Numbered from the stretch's first letter, positions 1-12,317 are shown. The stretch is 64,000 bases of DNA from Arthonia radiata (GCA_002989075.1 PSQN01000017.1:992001-1056000), one strand, 5' to 3'. Translations and numbers: made by a program. The notes: generated from the sequence alone by a model not told the origin.

Positions 1-1966
1 TGAGGAGAAGTCAGGCTCTGTCGCGTCGCCCTCGACCGTCTTTCGCCAGTGTTGTGGCAGGCAGACACAGACAAGCTAGAATCAATGGTCAGCAAGAATT
101 TTGATGAAGCCGCCGAAGAGATGCCTTGACTTACTGGAAAGGCCTTCACATCTCCGTTCTTTGGTTGAGCGTCCTGATTCGAACCGCCTGACATGCCACT
201 GTCCCGTTGTGTGTTGCGTTCCGGCTCCCACTGTTCTGCTCTTTGATCGATGCGTACGCCTGTGGCCCAGCCGTCGTCCCAGATGCCGACCACCTTCAAC
301 ATGTCCCCACGCTCAAGCTCGAACTCGTCCCCTGCTCGGGGCGCGTATGCCCACAGCGTACTCACGGGGTCACCAGGATGTATGTCGTCATCTGAGTAAT
401 AGTCTTTGAAAGCGTCGAGCTGCTCTGACTGACCCGTCGTAGCACCTTCGCCGGACGAGTAGCCTTGTGACTCCGGCGAGCTATCGTCCATACCCTCTGA
501 ATCTGACTTGCCTCGCTTGCCGATCACGCCGGGTGCGCCAACACTGCGGGCTGGACCTTGCGGAGGAGCTGCGACGCCCGATTGGCCTTCTGGTGAATCG
601 TTAGAGTCGTGCTCAAGCGCTGCCATCCGGGTCACGCGCGCGCCCCCAGCGGCACTGCTATTTCTTGCAGCCTTCTCTCGAGACTGTGGTGGTGTTGGCT
701 GGTTCAGGGATGTCTTTGCATCTGTTGCTGATCGGCGACGGCGTGCAAGCAGACAACAGAAGATCAACAAGGCCAGAAGTATACCTGCGCCGACCACCGA
801 GCCTACTGCAATACCCGCAATCTGTCCGCCAGAGAGCCCGCTGTTGTTGGCATTCGCCGCTGAGGCAGTTGAGGAGGCAGAGGGCATGCCGGTTGGTGTC
901 GTGGTGAACAATGGCTGCATGGAGCTGAACGTGGGTAATCGCACGTTGGAACATCGTTGCTCGGTCTGGGAAGTCGCGCAGCACGAGTCGGTGTTGTTGA
1001 CAGAGCTTGTACTGCAGAAGGCGCAAAGGCCGACCAAGTTTTCTTGGAAGCCACAATCCTGGGGCTCATTGAGGGAGCCGGGAACGCAGGTGGTGTTAAG
1101 CGCATCTTGCGGTTGCCCGCAATTGATCAGATCAGCACGAAGCTGATTTGCAGCATTTTGACCGGTGTTGCCGCACAGCTGCGGACTTGACAGTATGGTC
1201 GCTTCGCTCTGTGCAAATTCGGACTATTCGCTTATCAGCAACGCTTCAGTGCCTTTCGAGAAATAGACACGTACGCATGAATCCGAGCATAATGGCCGAC
1301 TGGCTTCTGGAGAGAGCCCACAGGTGTTGATCGAGTTCTGGATTAAAGCATTACAAATAAAGCTGTATGTATATCTAGCATAGAGATTGGTAGTATTGGA
1401 AAGGTCGACGTTCGAACAGCCGAAGAAGCTTTGGCTCTGGTACCTAGAGTGGATCAGTGGAAGTCAAGGCACACTGAAGTGGACAAGCATACTTCTGCTG
1501 AGCATAGCCTGTGCTGACGTATTGAGCCAGCTGGGTGTCAAAGCTTTGGACGTCGGTGACATTAGAGAGAAATGGACTGTGAGTTCGAGAGTCAGCAAAT
1601 GCGCTCCGGTCTCTGGGCTGCCTGCTGGCAATATGCTTGAACGTACAAAATCGTCAGTGTCGTGCTGATTGAAGATGCGTTGAAAGCTGGACAAGTTGTT
1701 GATCCCGCCAGTCGGATGCAACTATGTTGTTGTGCAACGGTGGACGGTACGAGAGCCGCAATCAGCGAAACTAATAGAAATGAGAACGTCACCGCGTTCT
1801 GTCGCGTGGGCGTAGACAGTATTCGTCGTCTGCTGAATCCATCACGGATGCTCGGTAGCTCCTGGTCGTCCGTGGGTTGCCGCACTTGCTGACGGACAGC
1901 ATGTTCATCTCGAGACGGCCAGGTCTCTGAGCACATGTCCGGGCATCCCACAGCTACTGTTTCCAT
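1..1966 (-). CDS. Fus1-like SH3-domain single-pass membrane protein (3' end outside window)
   Basis: Five exons fit on the minus strand: 1647-1966, 1493-1576, 1275-1443, 135-1223 and 1-75, with introns of 49-70 nt. The product has a hydrophobic signal-like segment (VTFSFLLVSLIAALVPS) and then a cysteine-rich outer domain with many N-glycosylation sites. A Ser/Thr stalk leads to one membrane helix (GQIAGIAVGSVVGAGILLA) followed by a basic stop-transfer RRRR. The cytoplasmic tail is disordered and then carries an SH3 domain (STLWAYAPRAGDEFELERGD, WDDGWATG) continuing across the last intron (KAFPLVCVCLPQHW). In the fungal family this layout recalls yeast Fus1, which couples membrane signals to cell fusion or polarity factors; that role is inferred here. 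The start at 1966 is the furthest upstream; Met11 at 1936 is possible, and either leaves an unusually long N-terminal region before the hydrophobic segment. Confidence 0.8.
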
Positions 1967-3098
1967 GCCACCTTTCGCACATGCAATCTCATCAGCGACA
2001 AACAGTCTGCGCAGTAGGTGGCAGCGAGAGCTATTGCGACGCGCCGATCATGATGTGGACTCGTGGGTAAAAGGCCGGTGTGGGTCTTGTAGCTATCGGG
2101 AAGCCGCGTCCGTGTACTGCGTTACTCAGGTAGACGAGGAAGGCGCGTGAAACGATGTACGGGTGAAACGAAGTAATGTGAAAAGATAGAAAGAGTGACG
2201 ACAGCTTGAGAAAAAGAGAGGATAGGATGCCGGAGCGAGAGGCTGGTACAGGTACAGACAAGGCCTCGCGATACAAAGGGAGAGAAGAGCGGCGGTCGAT
2301 GAGCAAAGTAGATGAGCTAAGGAGGATAGCGCGCGACTCAGGATTGGACCAAAACATGAGACTTGCTCCCATCCCGTTAGCCTCACCCACATTCTGAACG
2401 TGTATAATCCACTTTGGGCGAAAACACGTTCGGTCAGCACCTCTGATTGGCTGTAGCACTCGTTCGCCCAAAGCTTTTGGAAATGAAACCACAACTCTGA
2501 GCCTTGCTCCCACCGTAACATGCCCTTGCTCTGCATCTCAAATTTGTGTTTCATCTCTGGGTCGCACATTGAGGTTTTGAGTCGTTCGTAAAAAAAACGG
2601 TGGAGGAACGAAGGCGATCCAATTCTCAAGTAGGTGCTCAGAGTCGTCTGGACATTCCCCATACGCGTGCCATGGACAAAGTAAACACTACAAGTGCCGG
2701 CAACGACAATGCCGAAGTCATCTGAAGAGCGTTGAGCTGACGAAATCACCGCAACGTCCAGTCGCAGCGCAGACCTCAAAAGCTTTGTCAAATGTCGTAG
2801 GAATTGCGACCTAGAAATACAATCGTTCATCGAAAGCGCCTCCCATGCAGCATGCAATTTTCCCACTGGGTCATGAAAGTCTAGTCCGTCTTCTCGCGCA
2901 TGTGCGCATGGTCCAGATGCTCAAAAGCGCTACGCCTAACCCTCCAAAGAGAACGCCCAGCCAATGATCAAACCGCCGTCTCATCTCTCGCCACGAATGG
3001 CTGGACCTTTTGTGTGCCATATTAGTCATGCTCTTCTCTTCGCGTAATATGGACCGTCGAGCTGCTGCTGCTGCTGCTTCAATGAGACCAGCTCGCTC
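1967..3098. other. Intergenic region between two minus-strand genes
   Basis: This 1.1 kb separates the mannosyltransferase stop from the SH3-protein start and should include the SH3 gene's promoter. It holds a 246-codon minus-strand frame (2126-2866) without a recognisable domain, judged accidental. A (GCT)6 microsatellite lies at 3061-3078. Confidence 0.5.
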
Positions 3099-4707
3099 TT
3101 AGCCCTTTTGGTCATCGTACCCTTTTGGCTTCTTCATGTTGTTGACGTCAAACCATCGCGACGTACCTGTGGTCATATTAGCATCCTAGACTGAGAACAA
3201 ACGGTTGGCGCGGAGACTTACATGAGTATCCTTGCCAATCGAAGTTGTCCTTCGGGTTGCAAGAGCACTTGCGATCTAATCGGGTCTGCTCGTCCGTCGG
3301 GCAATGCGTAAACGGAACATGGTAGTAAGCGATGTCGTCAAAGAAGTGGACTTGGTCCTTGGGCAGCAGCAAGCCAGCGCCAATCGAATGCACTGGCGCG
3401 TCGCCCCAGCGTTCATAGAAGAAGCCGCCATCCTGGTCGAGCTGGTCGAAGAAGTCGATGTATGCGTCCGATCTCAGCCAGTCCAGGTTGCCGATTTCGA
3501 AGTTGGACCAGAAATGGCAGTTGTTGTATGTCTTGCCTCCGTCATCGCTCAAGAAGTCGAGAGCGTTGTTCTTCGCCAGATGCTCGGGGTGTTCCTTCAT
3601 GAAGGTACGCGTGCTGTCCCAGATGGTCGGAATGGTCTCTTTATACTCGTACAACGACAGCACGAAGCTGTATTTCTTGTCATTGTCGGCCATGAACTTG
3701 AATGTGTCGTATTCGATGTCGCAATAAAGCTCAATGGAGGGTTCCACACGCCAATACCATTCGTACTCGAGCATCAGCGGGTGACGGAAGAAGAACCCAG
3801 ACTCGTACCGGCACATGTGACGATATGAAATGGAGTCGCCGTAGATGATCTTGCGCTCCGCCATGTCTTTCCTTACTTCGGCTGCCTTGTCTTGGTCGAT
3901 CCATTCAGGGAATGACCAGTGATCCTCCGATATGAGACCATATCGTGTTTTTCCGGACACGAGGTTCGTTGTAATGCGCTTGAATTCATCGTCAAAGTCT
4001 TTGTCGTTCAAAAACACCCAGTCGTAGTTGTACCTGTGGTTGAAGCGATCTTCCACCTGACGAATGGATTTCGAGATTTCCCAAATGTCCGAGTTGCGCG
4101 CAAGAGTGACAAAGGTTGCGTTCTGCTTTGGCCCCTCGTACTTGGAGCCTTTGAGAGAAGATCCCTTAGTGTTGGGCGACTTCGCGCTGCCTTTCTCTTG
4201 AGACGGCTTCTTAGGCTTCTTCTTATCATCCTTAGACTTCGAAGGCTGTTTTCCGGTGCTCTTGTCGTTGGTCTTGCCCTTGCTCTTGTCGCTGCCTTTC
4301 TCCTTCTCACTACTCGTCTTACCACCTTTGGTTGAACCCTCTTCGGAATAAGGACTGTCGTCAGAGGAAGACTTCCAAGTCTTACTCGATCCGCTTTCCG
4401 AAGACTCGTCGTCTACGCTGTCACCTTCATTGTGCTCCGGCTGAAGCGGCTTCTCCTTCTCGGAGTTCTGGAATGGTGAGTTGGGCGGCTTTGCGGGATT
4501 TGCCCAAGCATTCCTAAGGCTGTTATATTGGTTTCTAACCGTGTTGGAAGTGAGATCGCGCGCCGGCGCCGAGGATGAGGAGGATATGAAAAAGATCACG
4601 ACAAGACACTGTTCGTTCATTAGCGAGCCATCCTGGAAGTAAACTGGGGTGGTTCCACTCACAATGATGGAAAGAAGAATGTAGCGAGCATATCGAGTCC
4701 CCGCCAT
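3099..4707 (-). CDS. GT15 alpha-1,2-mannosyltransferase (KTR/KRE2/MNT1 family)
   Basis: Three exons: 4663-4707, 3222-4608 and 3099-3166. The first intron is 54 nt and in frame, so it would read through as extra residues if missed; it has a good GTGAGT donor and GCTAATG branch site. The last exon supplies the family C-terminus ([10 protein letters not shown]). The protein is a type II Golgi membrane enzyme adding alpha-1,2-mannose to N- and O-glycans. After a short tail and membrane anchor comes about 150 residues of Ser/Lys/Gly-rich stem, then the catalytic domain. Family signatures include [39 protein letters not shown] and [19 protein letters not shown], whose glutamate is the proposed nucleophile. 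The strongly charged stem is longer than in yeast Kre2. It shares a 537-bp divergent promoter with the next gene. Confidence 0.93.
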
Positions 4708-5244
4708 GGCTGCGTTTTACTCGGGAGGCACGTCCAATGCCCGTCGCCGGCCGGCAGATGCGAGTCTTGCGAGGTTGAAAAAGTAAAGGAGTGAGTTGTC
4801 AGGCTAGCGGCCGGATGCGGCGATCAAACACGGTAAGCGTTGAGCCGCATACACCACAAAGGAAGGATGAGGAAGAAGCGGGATTTGATGAAGCGAACAA
4901 TAGAGGGATGCCCTATCCCTCGTTTATAGGTTGGAGAAAATCATAGAAGGGTTTGGGTAGAAATCTGGTCCACGACGTCTCAGCCAAGGAAACCAAGGGG
5001 TCCTCGCGTTGGGAAAGGGGTTCGCGTCCCACTTGGAGTTGCGTGTCTATTCTTTGATTAGGGTTAGGGTAATTCTTGTCCATCGTTTCATGTGCAATGA
5101 CATCACCAGCAGCAAACATCAGTTGAACCACACGAGGTATTTGACAACAGATGTTTCTCCTGATCATTGCAGACCTTGAGCATCCAAGGAGTCTTGTCCA
5201 TTACCTCGAGTCATCAACCCAGGTTCTCAAAGACAACGTTCAAC
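4708..5244. promoter_or_regulatory. Divergent promoter region with a telomere-like TTAGGG pair
   Basis: This region lies between the mannosyltransferase start (minus) and the small charged-protein start (plus). It contains TTAGGGTTAGGG at 5058-5069, a telo-box-like motif that Myb-type telomere-repeat factors bind in other fungi and plants. No clear TATA box was seen. The regulatory role is inferred from position. Confidence 0.45.
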
Positions 5245-5754
5245 ATGTCCAAGCAGTCCAATGTCGGCGGAAGCAACGTGTACGAAGCGGGTGACCAGCG
5301 CAATTACAAAGATAGCGAGCTTCGATCGCAGGATGCAGCTTCGCGCTTCGACGATGGAAAGAAAGGCAGCCACAACCAGCTTGATTCCAGTACGCAACCT
5401 TTCTCGATCATCTTCGGGCAAGGACGCAGCGTCGCTGTAAATCTGAGCGCGTGACTGACTTCTTTGGTCACAGAGGATGAGCGCAGTCTAGCAAACAAGC
5501 TCTCCGCTGAGTCCAAAATCGAGAATCAGGACCCAGGCGAGAAGACTGAGGAGATAAAACAGAGCAAGCAAGATGCGACCCTTCCTGTAGGCTTTCTTGT
5601 CTCGAAATTGCCATAGGTACACACAGCTAATTGCCCATAGGCCATCTCACATGGCAATGAGCCGAGCAAGGGAGCGAAGATTGACCAGGAGCTCAAGGAG
5701 GAGGAGGAAGAGGCGATGAAGAAAAAGGGCTCATTCGGCAGCAAGCAGCAGTGA
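5245..5754 (+). CDS. Small conserved-looking charged protein, function unknown
   Basis: Three exons (5245-5389, 5474-5586, 5641-5754) encode about 123 residues. The join at 5389/5474 restores a lysine codon, and both introns (84 and 54 nt) have GT...AG ends. The protein is very hydrophilic, with no signal peptide or membrane helix. It starts MSKQSNVGGSNVYEAGDQ and ends with an acidic/basic tract, EPSKGAKIDQELKEEEEEA, then KKKGSFGSKQQ. The mixed-charge tail suggests an alpha-helical or disordered protein. An in-frame upstream ATG at 5167 would add 26 residues; 5245 was preferred because the translation from there looks like a normal N-terminus. I recognise it only as a type of small cytosolic protein common in filamentous fungi. 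Confidence 0.65.
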
Positions 5755-6207
5755 ATGAGGTGCGCGGATACGTCTCCGCATGCAATGCAGTCACGCACGT
5801 GTGGAGGACATCGTGCTGCGGCTTCAAAGTTGCCAGCCTCACATCACATTACTGTTGCTAGGCCGCGCGACTGGGAAGAATGGAGCGGAATGATGACACC
5901 TGAGGAGCCAGTACGAGAGCCTCAGGAATAGCAGCGTTCTCATGACAGTATTCCACAGTCGAACAGAGTCATTGCAACAGCACAAGTAGTCATGCCTCTT
6001 CTTCGTATGTCTTTTTTTTCCATTTATCTTTGTAGCGACAAGTTTATGGCCAGCGTTGAGAGCGAAAGGGAGGAAACGTACCCATTATGCCAATGTGTCC
6101 GATGTTTCGCGTCCACGTGATGGCGCGTCTTCAATGCCAAGCCCACTGTCTCACCTCTGACGCGCCTCTATCAAACAATTTTACTGAGTCCAATGAAGTG
6201 ACCCCTG
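5755..6207. other. Intergenic, likely terminator and helicase promoter
   Basis: About 450 bp between two plus-strand genes. A short T-run and A/T-rich stretch near 6006-6035 could belong to 3'-end or promoter function. No other structure was seen. Confidence 0.4.
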
Positions 6208-9200
6208 ATGCGACTTTCTTCATCCCATCTTCTTCCCCACAACAAGGCGCGCTCCTCAGCCAAGCGTCGTTCGGGTGAGGTCGTCGATCTCACCAACGAC
6301 AACGCAGAGGGTTCCCATCGCGACAAACGCTCCCGACCATCAGCGTCCAGCACAGCTTGGGAAGACCGCGCAACATGGAACAACGATGACCGCGATAATA
6401 GGGCGGAAGCGAGTGCTGAAGTCGCCGGATCGTCGCAAGAGCTTGATGATGATGAGTTGTCTAGCTTGCAGCACTACGGGTGAGTCTCCGAACACTGCTT
6501 TTGCCTGGAAAATGCTGTCTGGCAGCAACGACACTGGCGCTGCCCAAAGGCGTTCTGTTCGGGACCGGCACGAACTTTGAAGAGGCTTTGCTGACACCCT
6601 ATGTCCAGCACCATGGACGGCAAGATCGTGGGCGTACGATTCTACTCTGGACGGGCGACCGAGGGAGAATACGTGGTTATACGCAGGGAGCCGGCGAACC
6701 CGTATGACAGCAATGCGATTCGTATTGACAATGTCATGTGCAGCCAGATTGGTGAGGAAACGCTTCTGCGCAGCATGCCCAGCAACTAAGAACTCCTACA
6801 GGCCATATTCCACGTGGTCTCGCAGCGAAATTAGCGCCATTTTTGGACAACAAGACTGTGTTTCTGGAGGGTAGACTGACTGGACCGAAGGGCCCTTACG
6901 ACATGTGAGTCCAGAGCCTGCAGCATTGGAATCGGATATTGTACGAAAAGCACAGTGCTGACAATCGCTTAGGCCAATCGCTTTGAAGCTTTTTGGCACA
7001 TCAGACCCAGTTGCTTCTGCTGCTCTCAAGCAGCAGCTGAAAGATGCTCGTCTGCCTATCAATGAGCTCATGCGTGCTGAACGCGAGCAGCAGGGACGTC
7101 AGAAGGAGGAACAGAAAAGACGTGAACAGCAGCGTAAGCAAGCTCTTAGGGATGCAGCGCAAAGAGCTGCCAGCGTCAAGGGCAAAGGTAGACAAGCTGA
7201 AGCAGATGAGATCGGGGGACAATTTGCGAACATTACGATCGCTGGCGGCGACCCTACGTCTGCTGATCCAAGCATGGATTCAATCATGGCCAGCACCGTG
7301 CAATTCAACCCCCGCGAAATCGGCGATGTTGTGGACAAATACGGCGCCAGGGAGGAGACGCTGGCCAAACTTCCCCTGGTAAGTGTGACGGCAAACATAC
7401 ATTCTTATATCAGGGTCGAAGAGCAGTGTCTGGTAGCCAGAGGGCTGGTGTTGGCTCAGTGGACACACTTTGAGACACAAGGTGCATCGTGCTAACGGCT
7501 CGAACCTAGGCTCAACAACCAGCAGATATCCTCACAAAGCTACTGCCTTTCCAGTTGCAGGGCCTTGCTTGGATGCTCGATCACGAAAATCCTCAGCTCC
7601 CACTTGCGGGCTCTTCTGATACGACTCAGCTTTGGAAAACAAACCGAGACGGATCACACACCAACATCGGCACTCAATATACGACCAAGAACCCGAAACT
7701 TGCGTCTGGGGGTATACTGGCTGATGACATGGGGTTGGGCAAGACTATCCAAGTTCTTTCCTTGCTGGTAGCAGACCCAGCACGCAATGCCAGTCCAACA
7801 TTGATCGTCTCGCCACTGAGCGTGATGGTAAGTCTCAGAGCATTCGCACGTTTCGTCTCAAAGCCTTCTATAATCCCATTCTGGGTTATACGATGGCGCT
7901 GACTCCAAAATGCTCGGTCATACCCAATCGCGGCTGGAGTGACTGCTGTAAAGGAAGCCCCGCGCTGACAATCTGCCTATAGTCTAATTGGTCTCATCAA
8001 GCACAAATACACATACGCTCCAAGAATGGTCTCAAAGTCTTGATCTACCACGGCCCCAATTGCAAGGACCAGAAGCCGGAAGACTTCCAGCAGTATGACA
8101 TCGTCATAACCACATACGAAACCATGGCTTTAGAATACATGTAAGTTCCCAGGCGCCGCCTCTCCAATTTCTCAACCGTTTATGATCCTGTCACTGGTCC
8201 AACTCCCCGCCTAGTCCGAGATAAGCTTCTCTCACTGGCTGGAACCGTTGCGACAATGATCTTCAGAAATAGCGTGCTGAAATTAGCCCCTCTAGGCCCA
8301 GCGGAGTGACCTCAAAGCCAAAACCCGTGCCGCGCCAGACTGGGCTTTTCAGCATTGACTGGCGTCGTGTCGTTCTCGACGACGGGCACAGAATCCGCTC
8401 ACCAAAAGCCAAGATGACTCAAGCTGCATATGCTCTCCTCGCGCAGTCTCGTTGGGTAAGTCCACAGCCTTCACGTAGTCAACGTTCTTGTCAAACATTT
8501 TCGAACATGGTGCCAGGTGGCCGGCGACCGGTTGTCCACGCTTTCGGAGCAACAGCAAGCATCGAGGACACCTCTTAGGAGAGTGAAAAACTAACCATTC
8601 TCCTATAGGTACTCACTGGCACACCGATCGTCAACAACCTTCGGGACCTTCACTCACACATTAAGTTCATTCGTCTTACTGGTGGTTTAGAGCAGAACGA
8701 TATCTTTACAGGTACCCTCATACGTCCACTCAATCAGCAGCGTCCCGAGGCTCAAATGCTCCTTCAAGCTCTTATGAGCACGATCTGTCTTCGGCGCATG
8801 AAAGACATGACCTTCGTAGACCTTAGGCTCCCTGAGATCTCACAGCAGCGGTATTCGATTCCAATGACAACGCAGGAGCGCGAGACCTACGATGCTTTTG
8901 AGCAGGAAGCAAAGGGCATTCTGACTGACTTTCAGACACGCAAAAACGCCCGGGTGAGTCACGAGCCTCAGCAACAATATCCTTTAAGATACCCTGAAAC
9001 TCGCTGGTCTGTCCGCGCTGTTCATGAAACAATAATCTCCGCTAGGCGAGAGATGCATTGTACGTTCGTTCAGAAACGACATACTGACCGTAGTTGCTTG
9101 TTGCTAGGGCCGAACCACCTACGCCACCATTCTAGAAGTCTTGCTCCGTATGCGCCAGGTATGTGCGAGGCCTATATGCATCTATCGCTACCCATTCAAA

Positions 9201-10181
9201 AAGTGCTCCCGACATCATGCACGCTGGTGTACGAGCAAGTAGCATGCCGCTAGTTGTGGAGATCCCGGCATGGCCGCTGTCAACATTTCATTTGAGGCTA
9301 ATATGCGTGAATAGGCATGCAATCATCGCAGTCTATGCGGCTCCGGTCGCCTGTCGCAGATCCTCGAACTTGCTCAGAAGAACCAGAAAGTCGAGCTCAA
9401 CCCAGAAAACCTCAAGAAGCTGCGAGATCTGCTCCAGCTGAGCGTTGATTCACAAGAAGACTGTCCCATATGCTTAGATCACCTCAAAAATCCGACCATC
9501 ACGGCATGTGCCCACTCCTTCTGTCTCCCATGCATCGAACGAACCATCGAGACGCAGTCGAAATGCCCCTTGTGCCGCGGTGCGTTGTCCAAGGAGGATC
9601 TGGTGCAGCCTGCCGTCGAGGAGCAGGCACCCGATTTCGATCTCGAGACGAGCAGCTCTAAGATTGAGGCTTTGTTGAATATTCTCAAGGCGACGAGGAA
9701 GAGCAAGCCTGGGGCGAAAACTATTGTGTTCTCTCAATGGACGAGCTTCTTGGACATTGTTGGGAAGCAACTCGAGCAAAATGGATTCAACTATTGTCGC
9801 TTGGATGGTCGAATGAACGCGGCGAAGCGAGACGACGCGATGACGAAGCTTGAGTCAGATCCTGAGTGTACGATCATGCTGGCTTCACTGGGTGTATGCG
9901 GTGTCGGCTTGAATCTGGTGGCGGCTAGCCAGGTTATCATGAGCGACTCCTGGTGGGCGCCCGCCATTGAGGACCAAGCAGTCGATCGCGTGCATCGGCT
10001 TGGCCAGACGCAGCCTGTGACAGTCTTCAGGCTCGTCATCGAGAACTCGATCGAGGATCGTGTACTGGAGATCCAAGCGCGAAAGCGCGAGCTCACAATG
10101 GCCGCGTTTGGCGAGAAAGACATCAAGCGCAAGGAGAAGGGCGCGCAGATGGCTGATATTATGAAGTTGTTGAATGCCTAG
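6208..10181 (+). CDS. HIRAN-SNF2-RING helicase/ubiquitin ligase of HLTF/Rad5 type
   Basis: Ten exons (6208-6479, 6609-6751, 6802-6904, 6973-7378, 7510-7827, 7983-8140, 8296-8455, 8609-8953, 9108-9158, 9315-10181) total 2823 nt, giving 940 residues. Order: disordered basic N-terminus with a bipartite-NLS-like stretch (RSSAKRRSG); HIRAN domain (DGKIVGVRFYSGRATEGEYV, HIPRGLAAKLAPFL), which binds 3' DNA ends; SNF2 ATPase with Walker A DDMGLGKT, motif III LTGTPIVNN and an inserted RING finger (CPICLDHL...CAHSFCLPC...CPLC); then helicase C domain (FSQWTSFLD, VGLNLVAASQVIM, DRVHRLGQ). In the family this builds K63 ubiquitin chains on PCNA and remodels stalled forks. The DEGH box reads LDDGH here, a Glu-to-Asp change at the catalytic position. 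Length fits HLTF better than the longer Rad5. The exact start is less certain than the rest. Confidence 0.92.
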
Positions 10182-11125
10182 GTTCAGACCAGGTACAGAC
10201 ATTTGAAGGGGATCGCGTCCGGGGCGTGTACGACTACACTGGGGTGTTGGGCCTGTGAAGGTGTGATTTGCACAACAAAAGCTAGATTCCGGCTGCTGTG
10301 CTTCGGCGGATCTGTACGAGTTTGGGTAGTTCATTTCAAGGCCGTGTCTTATCGAATACATTCAATTTTATCACAATGAAGCTCGACCACCTTTCAAACC
10401 TTAACCAACCGCACCCTCTTATATGCATCAAACAATCGTCCCACCAGCCCCAGCGTGTCCGCCGTATCGCAGAGGCGCGTCAGCAGCGAGCAATCGTCAC
10501 AGATACCATTCTTTAACATGCAAGACCGCTCACATGGCCACAATAGCCTTGTCTACAAACGTAAAGTGTGGCACCAAGCAGACGACGACGCTGAAGAGCT
10601 GCGGAAGGATGGGACGTCCGCAGGACTTAGGGATACTGAAGTCTGAGGCTCCAGGTATGATGGCATGAAAGAATAAGGCATCTGGGAGATGCATGACGGA
10701 AGGCATCCAGCCGCTTTGGCTTGTTTAGTTCACGGATGAGTATGGACACTCGGGTGTCGTTCCTCTCGCAGGGGCTGTTGACGTGTGCGCGGGTTTGGGC
10801 TGGGCTGGGCTGGAGAACAGGCGAGTGGAGCCGTGGGGTCTGTTTCGGGGGCTGTGGTTGTGGCATGTTGGGGTTGATGTGATGTCAGCTGTCGTGGAGA
10901 GGGAGAGATGGTAGACTCGTCAGATCCGCTGAGCTGGTGATTCATATCCCCAGGCCATACTGTGTGTCAAGCACTCTACATCGTAGAAACCAATGCCTGC
11001 TTGAAGGCATGCACAGCACACAACACATAAAAGCAAAGTCACCTAAACCCCGTCTTCCACAACCACTTTGAAAGCAGAAATACCCTAACCACGAAGGACC
11101 CTGGAATACTTCTTCAGCCAGCCAC
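10182..11125. other. Intergenic between convergent genes
   Basis: About 940 bp between the helicase stop and the first cluster gene's stop. Short minus-strand frames (10627-10945, 10942-11142) are Pro/Ser-rich or lack start and splice support. They may be 3' UTR. Nothing else recognised. Confidence 0.4.
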
Positions 11126-11701
11126 TTACACTCCAGGTTCAAACCCCAGAGTTTGCACCATCCTGGCCCTCACACACAGCAACAACATAACCATACACTC
11201 CATCGTGACAAAGATCCAACACAGAATCTGAATGACCGGAAAGCCGCCGCCGGGCATCTCATTCAACATACAAAGCATCAGCCTGATGCAGGCGACCAGG
11301 CCGAGCACGCTGAGTGCGATGAATGTTTCTGCGGGCACGTCAGTACAGACTTTGGGTGGCGAAAACACCGGTGTAAATCATGAAGTGCGGAGGGCGAAGA
11401 GAGAAGGCAGAGACGTACTATAAGGATACCCATTGGAATCAGATCTAGCGGTTCTCCGGAACGGCGGCACCGGGTACGGTTGAAGCTCGAGACGAGGTGG
11501 AGGGTTCACCCAACACGAGTTGACAGAGCCGAAAGCGGGAGAAGGCGGCGGGGCGGGTGCGGTTACGTTTTCGAAAGGGTCGTACGGCGGCAGTTGCGCG
11601 TCGAGGTATTTTGGTGGTGGAGGCGGTGGAATAGGGTTGGGGTAATTGAAGGCGTCGATGTTCAAAAAGGATGGGTTTGAGCTCATGGTAGGAGTAGGCA
11701 T
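11126..11701 (-). CDS. Small Pro-rich two-helix membrane protein, cluster copy 1
   Basis: Two exons (11419-11701, 11126-11328) with a 90-nt phase-1 intron give 161 residues. The N-terminal half is proline-rich (PNPIPPPPPPKYLDAQLPPY) and contains PPKY, a possible WW-domain ligand. The C-terminal half has two predicted membrane helices (FIALSVLGLVACIRLML and IQILCWIFVTMECMVMLLL) joined by a short Gly/Pro turn, then a basic residue pair. The intron falls just before helix 1, exactly as in the next two genes. No known family was recognised. The likely topology is a helical hairpin with a cytosolic Pro-rich arm that could recruit WW or SH3 proteins; this is inference. Confidence 0.7.
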
Positions 11702-12317
11702 CGTACTGGTCGTATAGTGTGATTGTGATTGGAAATGGGGGGATGAAGGGAGGTGAAGAATATCGGTGTGTGTGAGATCATAGTGATTTCATTGTATTTT
11801 GCACGTCTTGTTTTACCCTCGTTAGGAATGGATACCTGTGTTGACCAGATAACCTCGCATACTTCATACTTCATAGATCGACTTACTTCTCCCTGCGCGA
11901 ACTATCAAATTTCATACGCATTTGTAGACCGTGAGTGTAAAGCCAGCTTTTGGTAGTGAATAGTATCGCATATAGAAAATTTTGGACCACCCCAGGGGCC
12001 GGAGCTCTACATGTAGACAGGTACTTCCTGCATCGTGAAAGGTAAGGCATGCGTGCTATGTTGTTGCGCATTGCTGCGAGTAGGACGCTTTCTGACTCTT
12101 AGATCACGCATTATCGAAACCACTCCGCTTCTCTCACGCCGGACTTCATCAAGTACCACATGCTTCACCTTCCAAGTAGTCTTTGACAGTGAAAAGAGCC
12201 CACCCTGTCACTTCATCAACCTAGCTCCCCTCATCGACAGTGCAACAACCCGCGTGAGTGGCAAGTCACGCAAGCTTTTTGGATCCATGCTCTTCAAATG
12301 ACCCGGAAGACCTGTAC
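11702..12317. other. Intergenic between cluster copies 1 and 2
   Basis: About 615 bp, expected to hold the copy 1 promoter and copy 2 terminator. I see only short frames without domain or splice support. Confidence 0.4.

Noticed and set aside
508-1146. 212-codon plus-strand frame
   Set aside because: It is antisense to the membrane-helix exon of the SH3 protein, whose spliced frame is well supported.
2126-2866. 246-codon open frame on the minus strand
   Set aside because: No domain, composition becomes low-complexity Ser/Leu/Phe towards its end, and it sits in the promoter region of the SH3-protein gene.
10627-11142. Minus-strand Pro/Ser-rich frames that might be a fourth cluster gene
   Set aside because: No helix pair, no matching intron and no shared YxDAxLPPY block.
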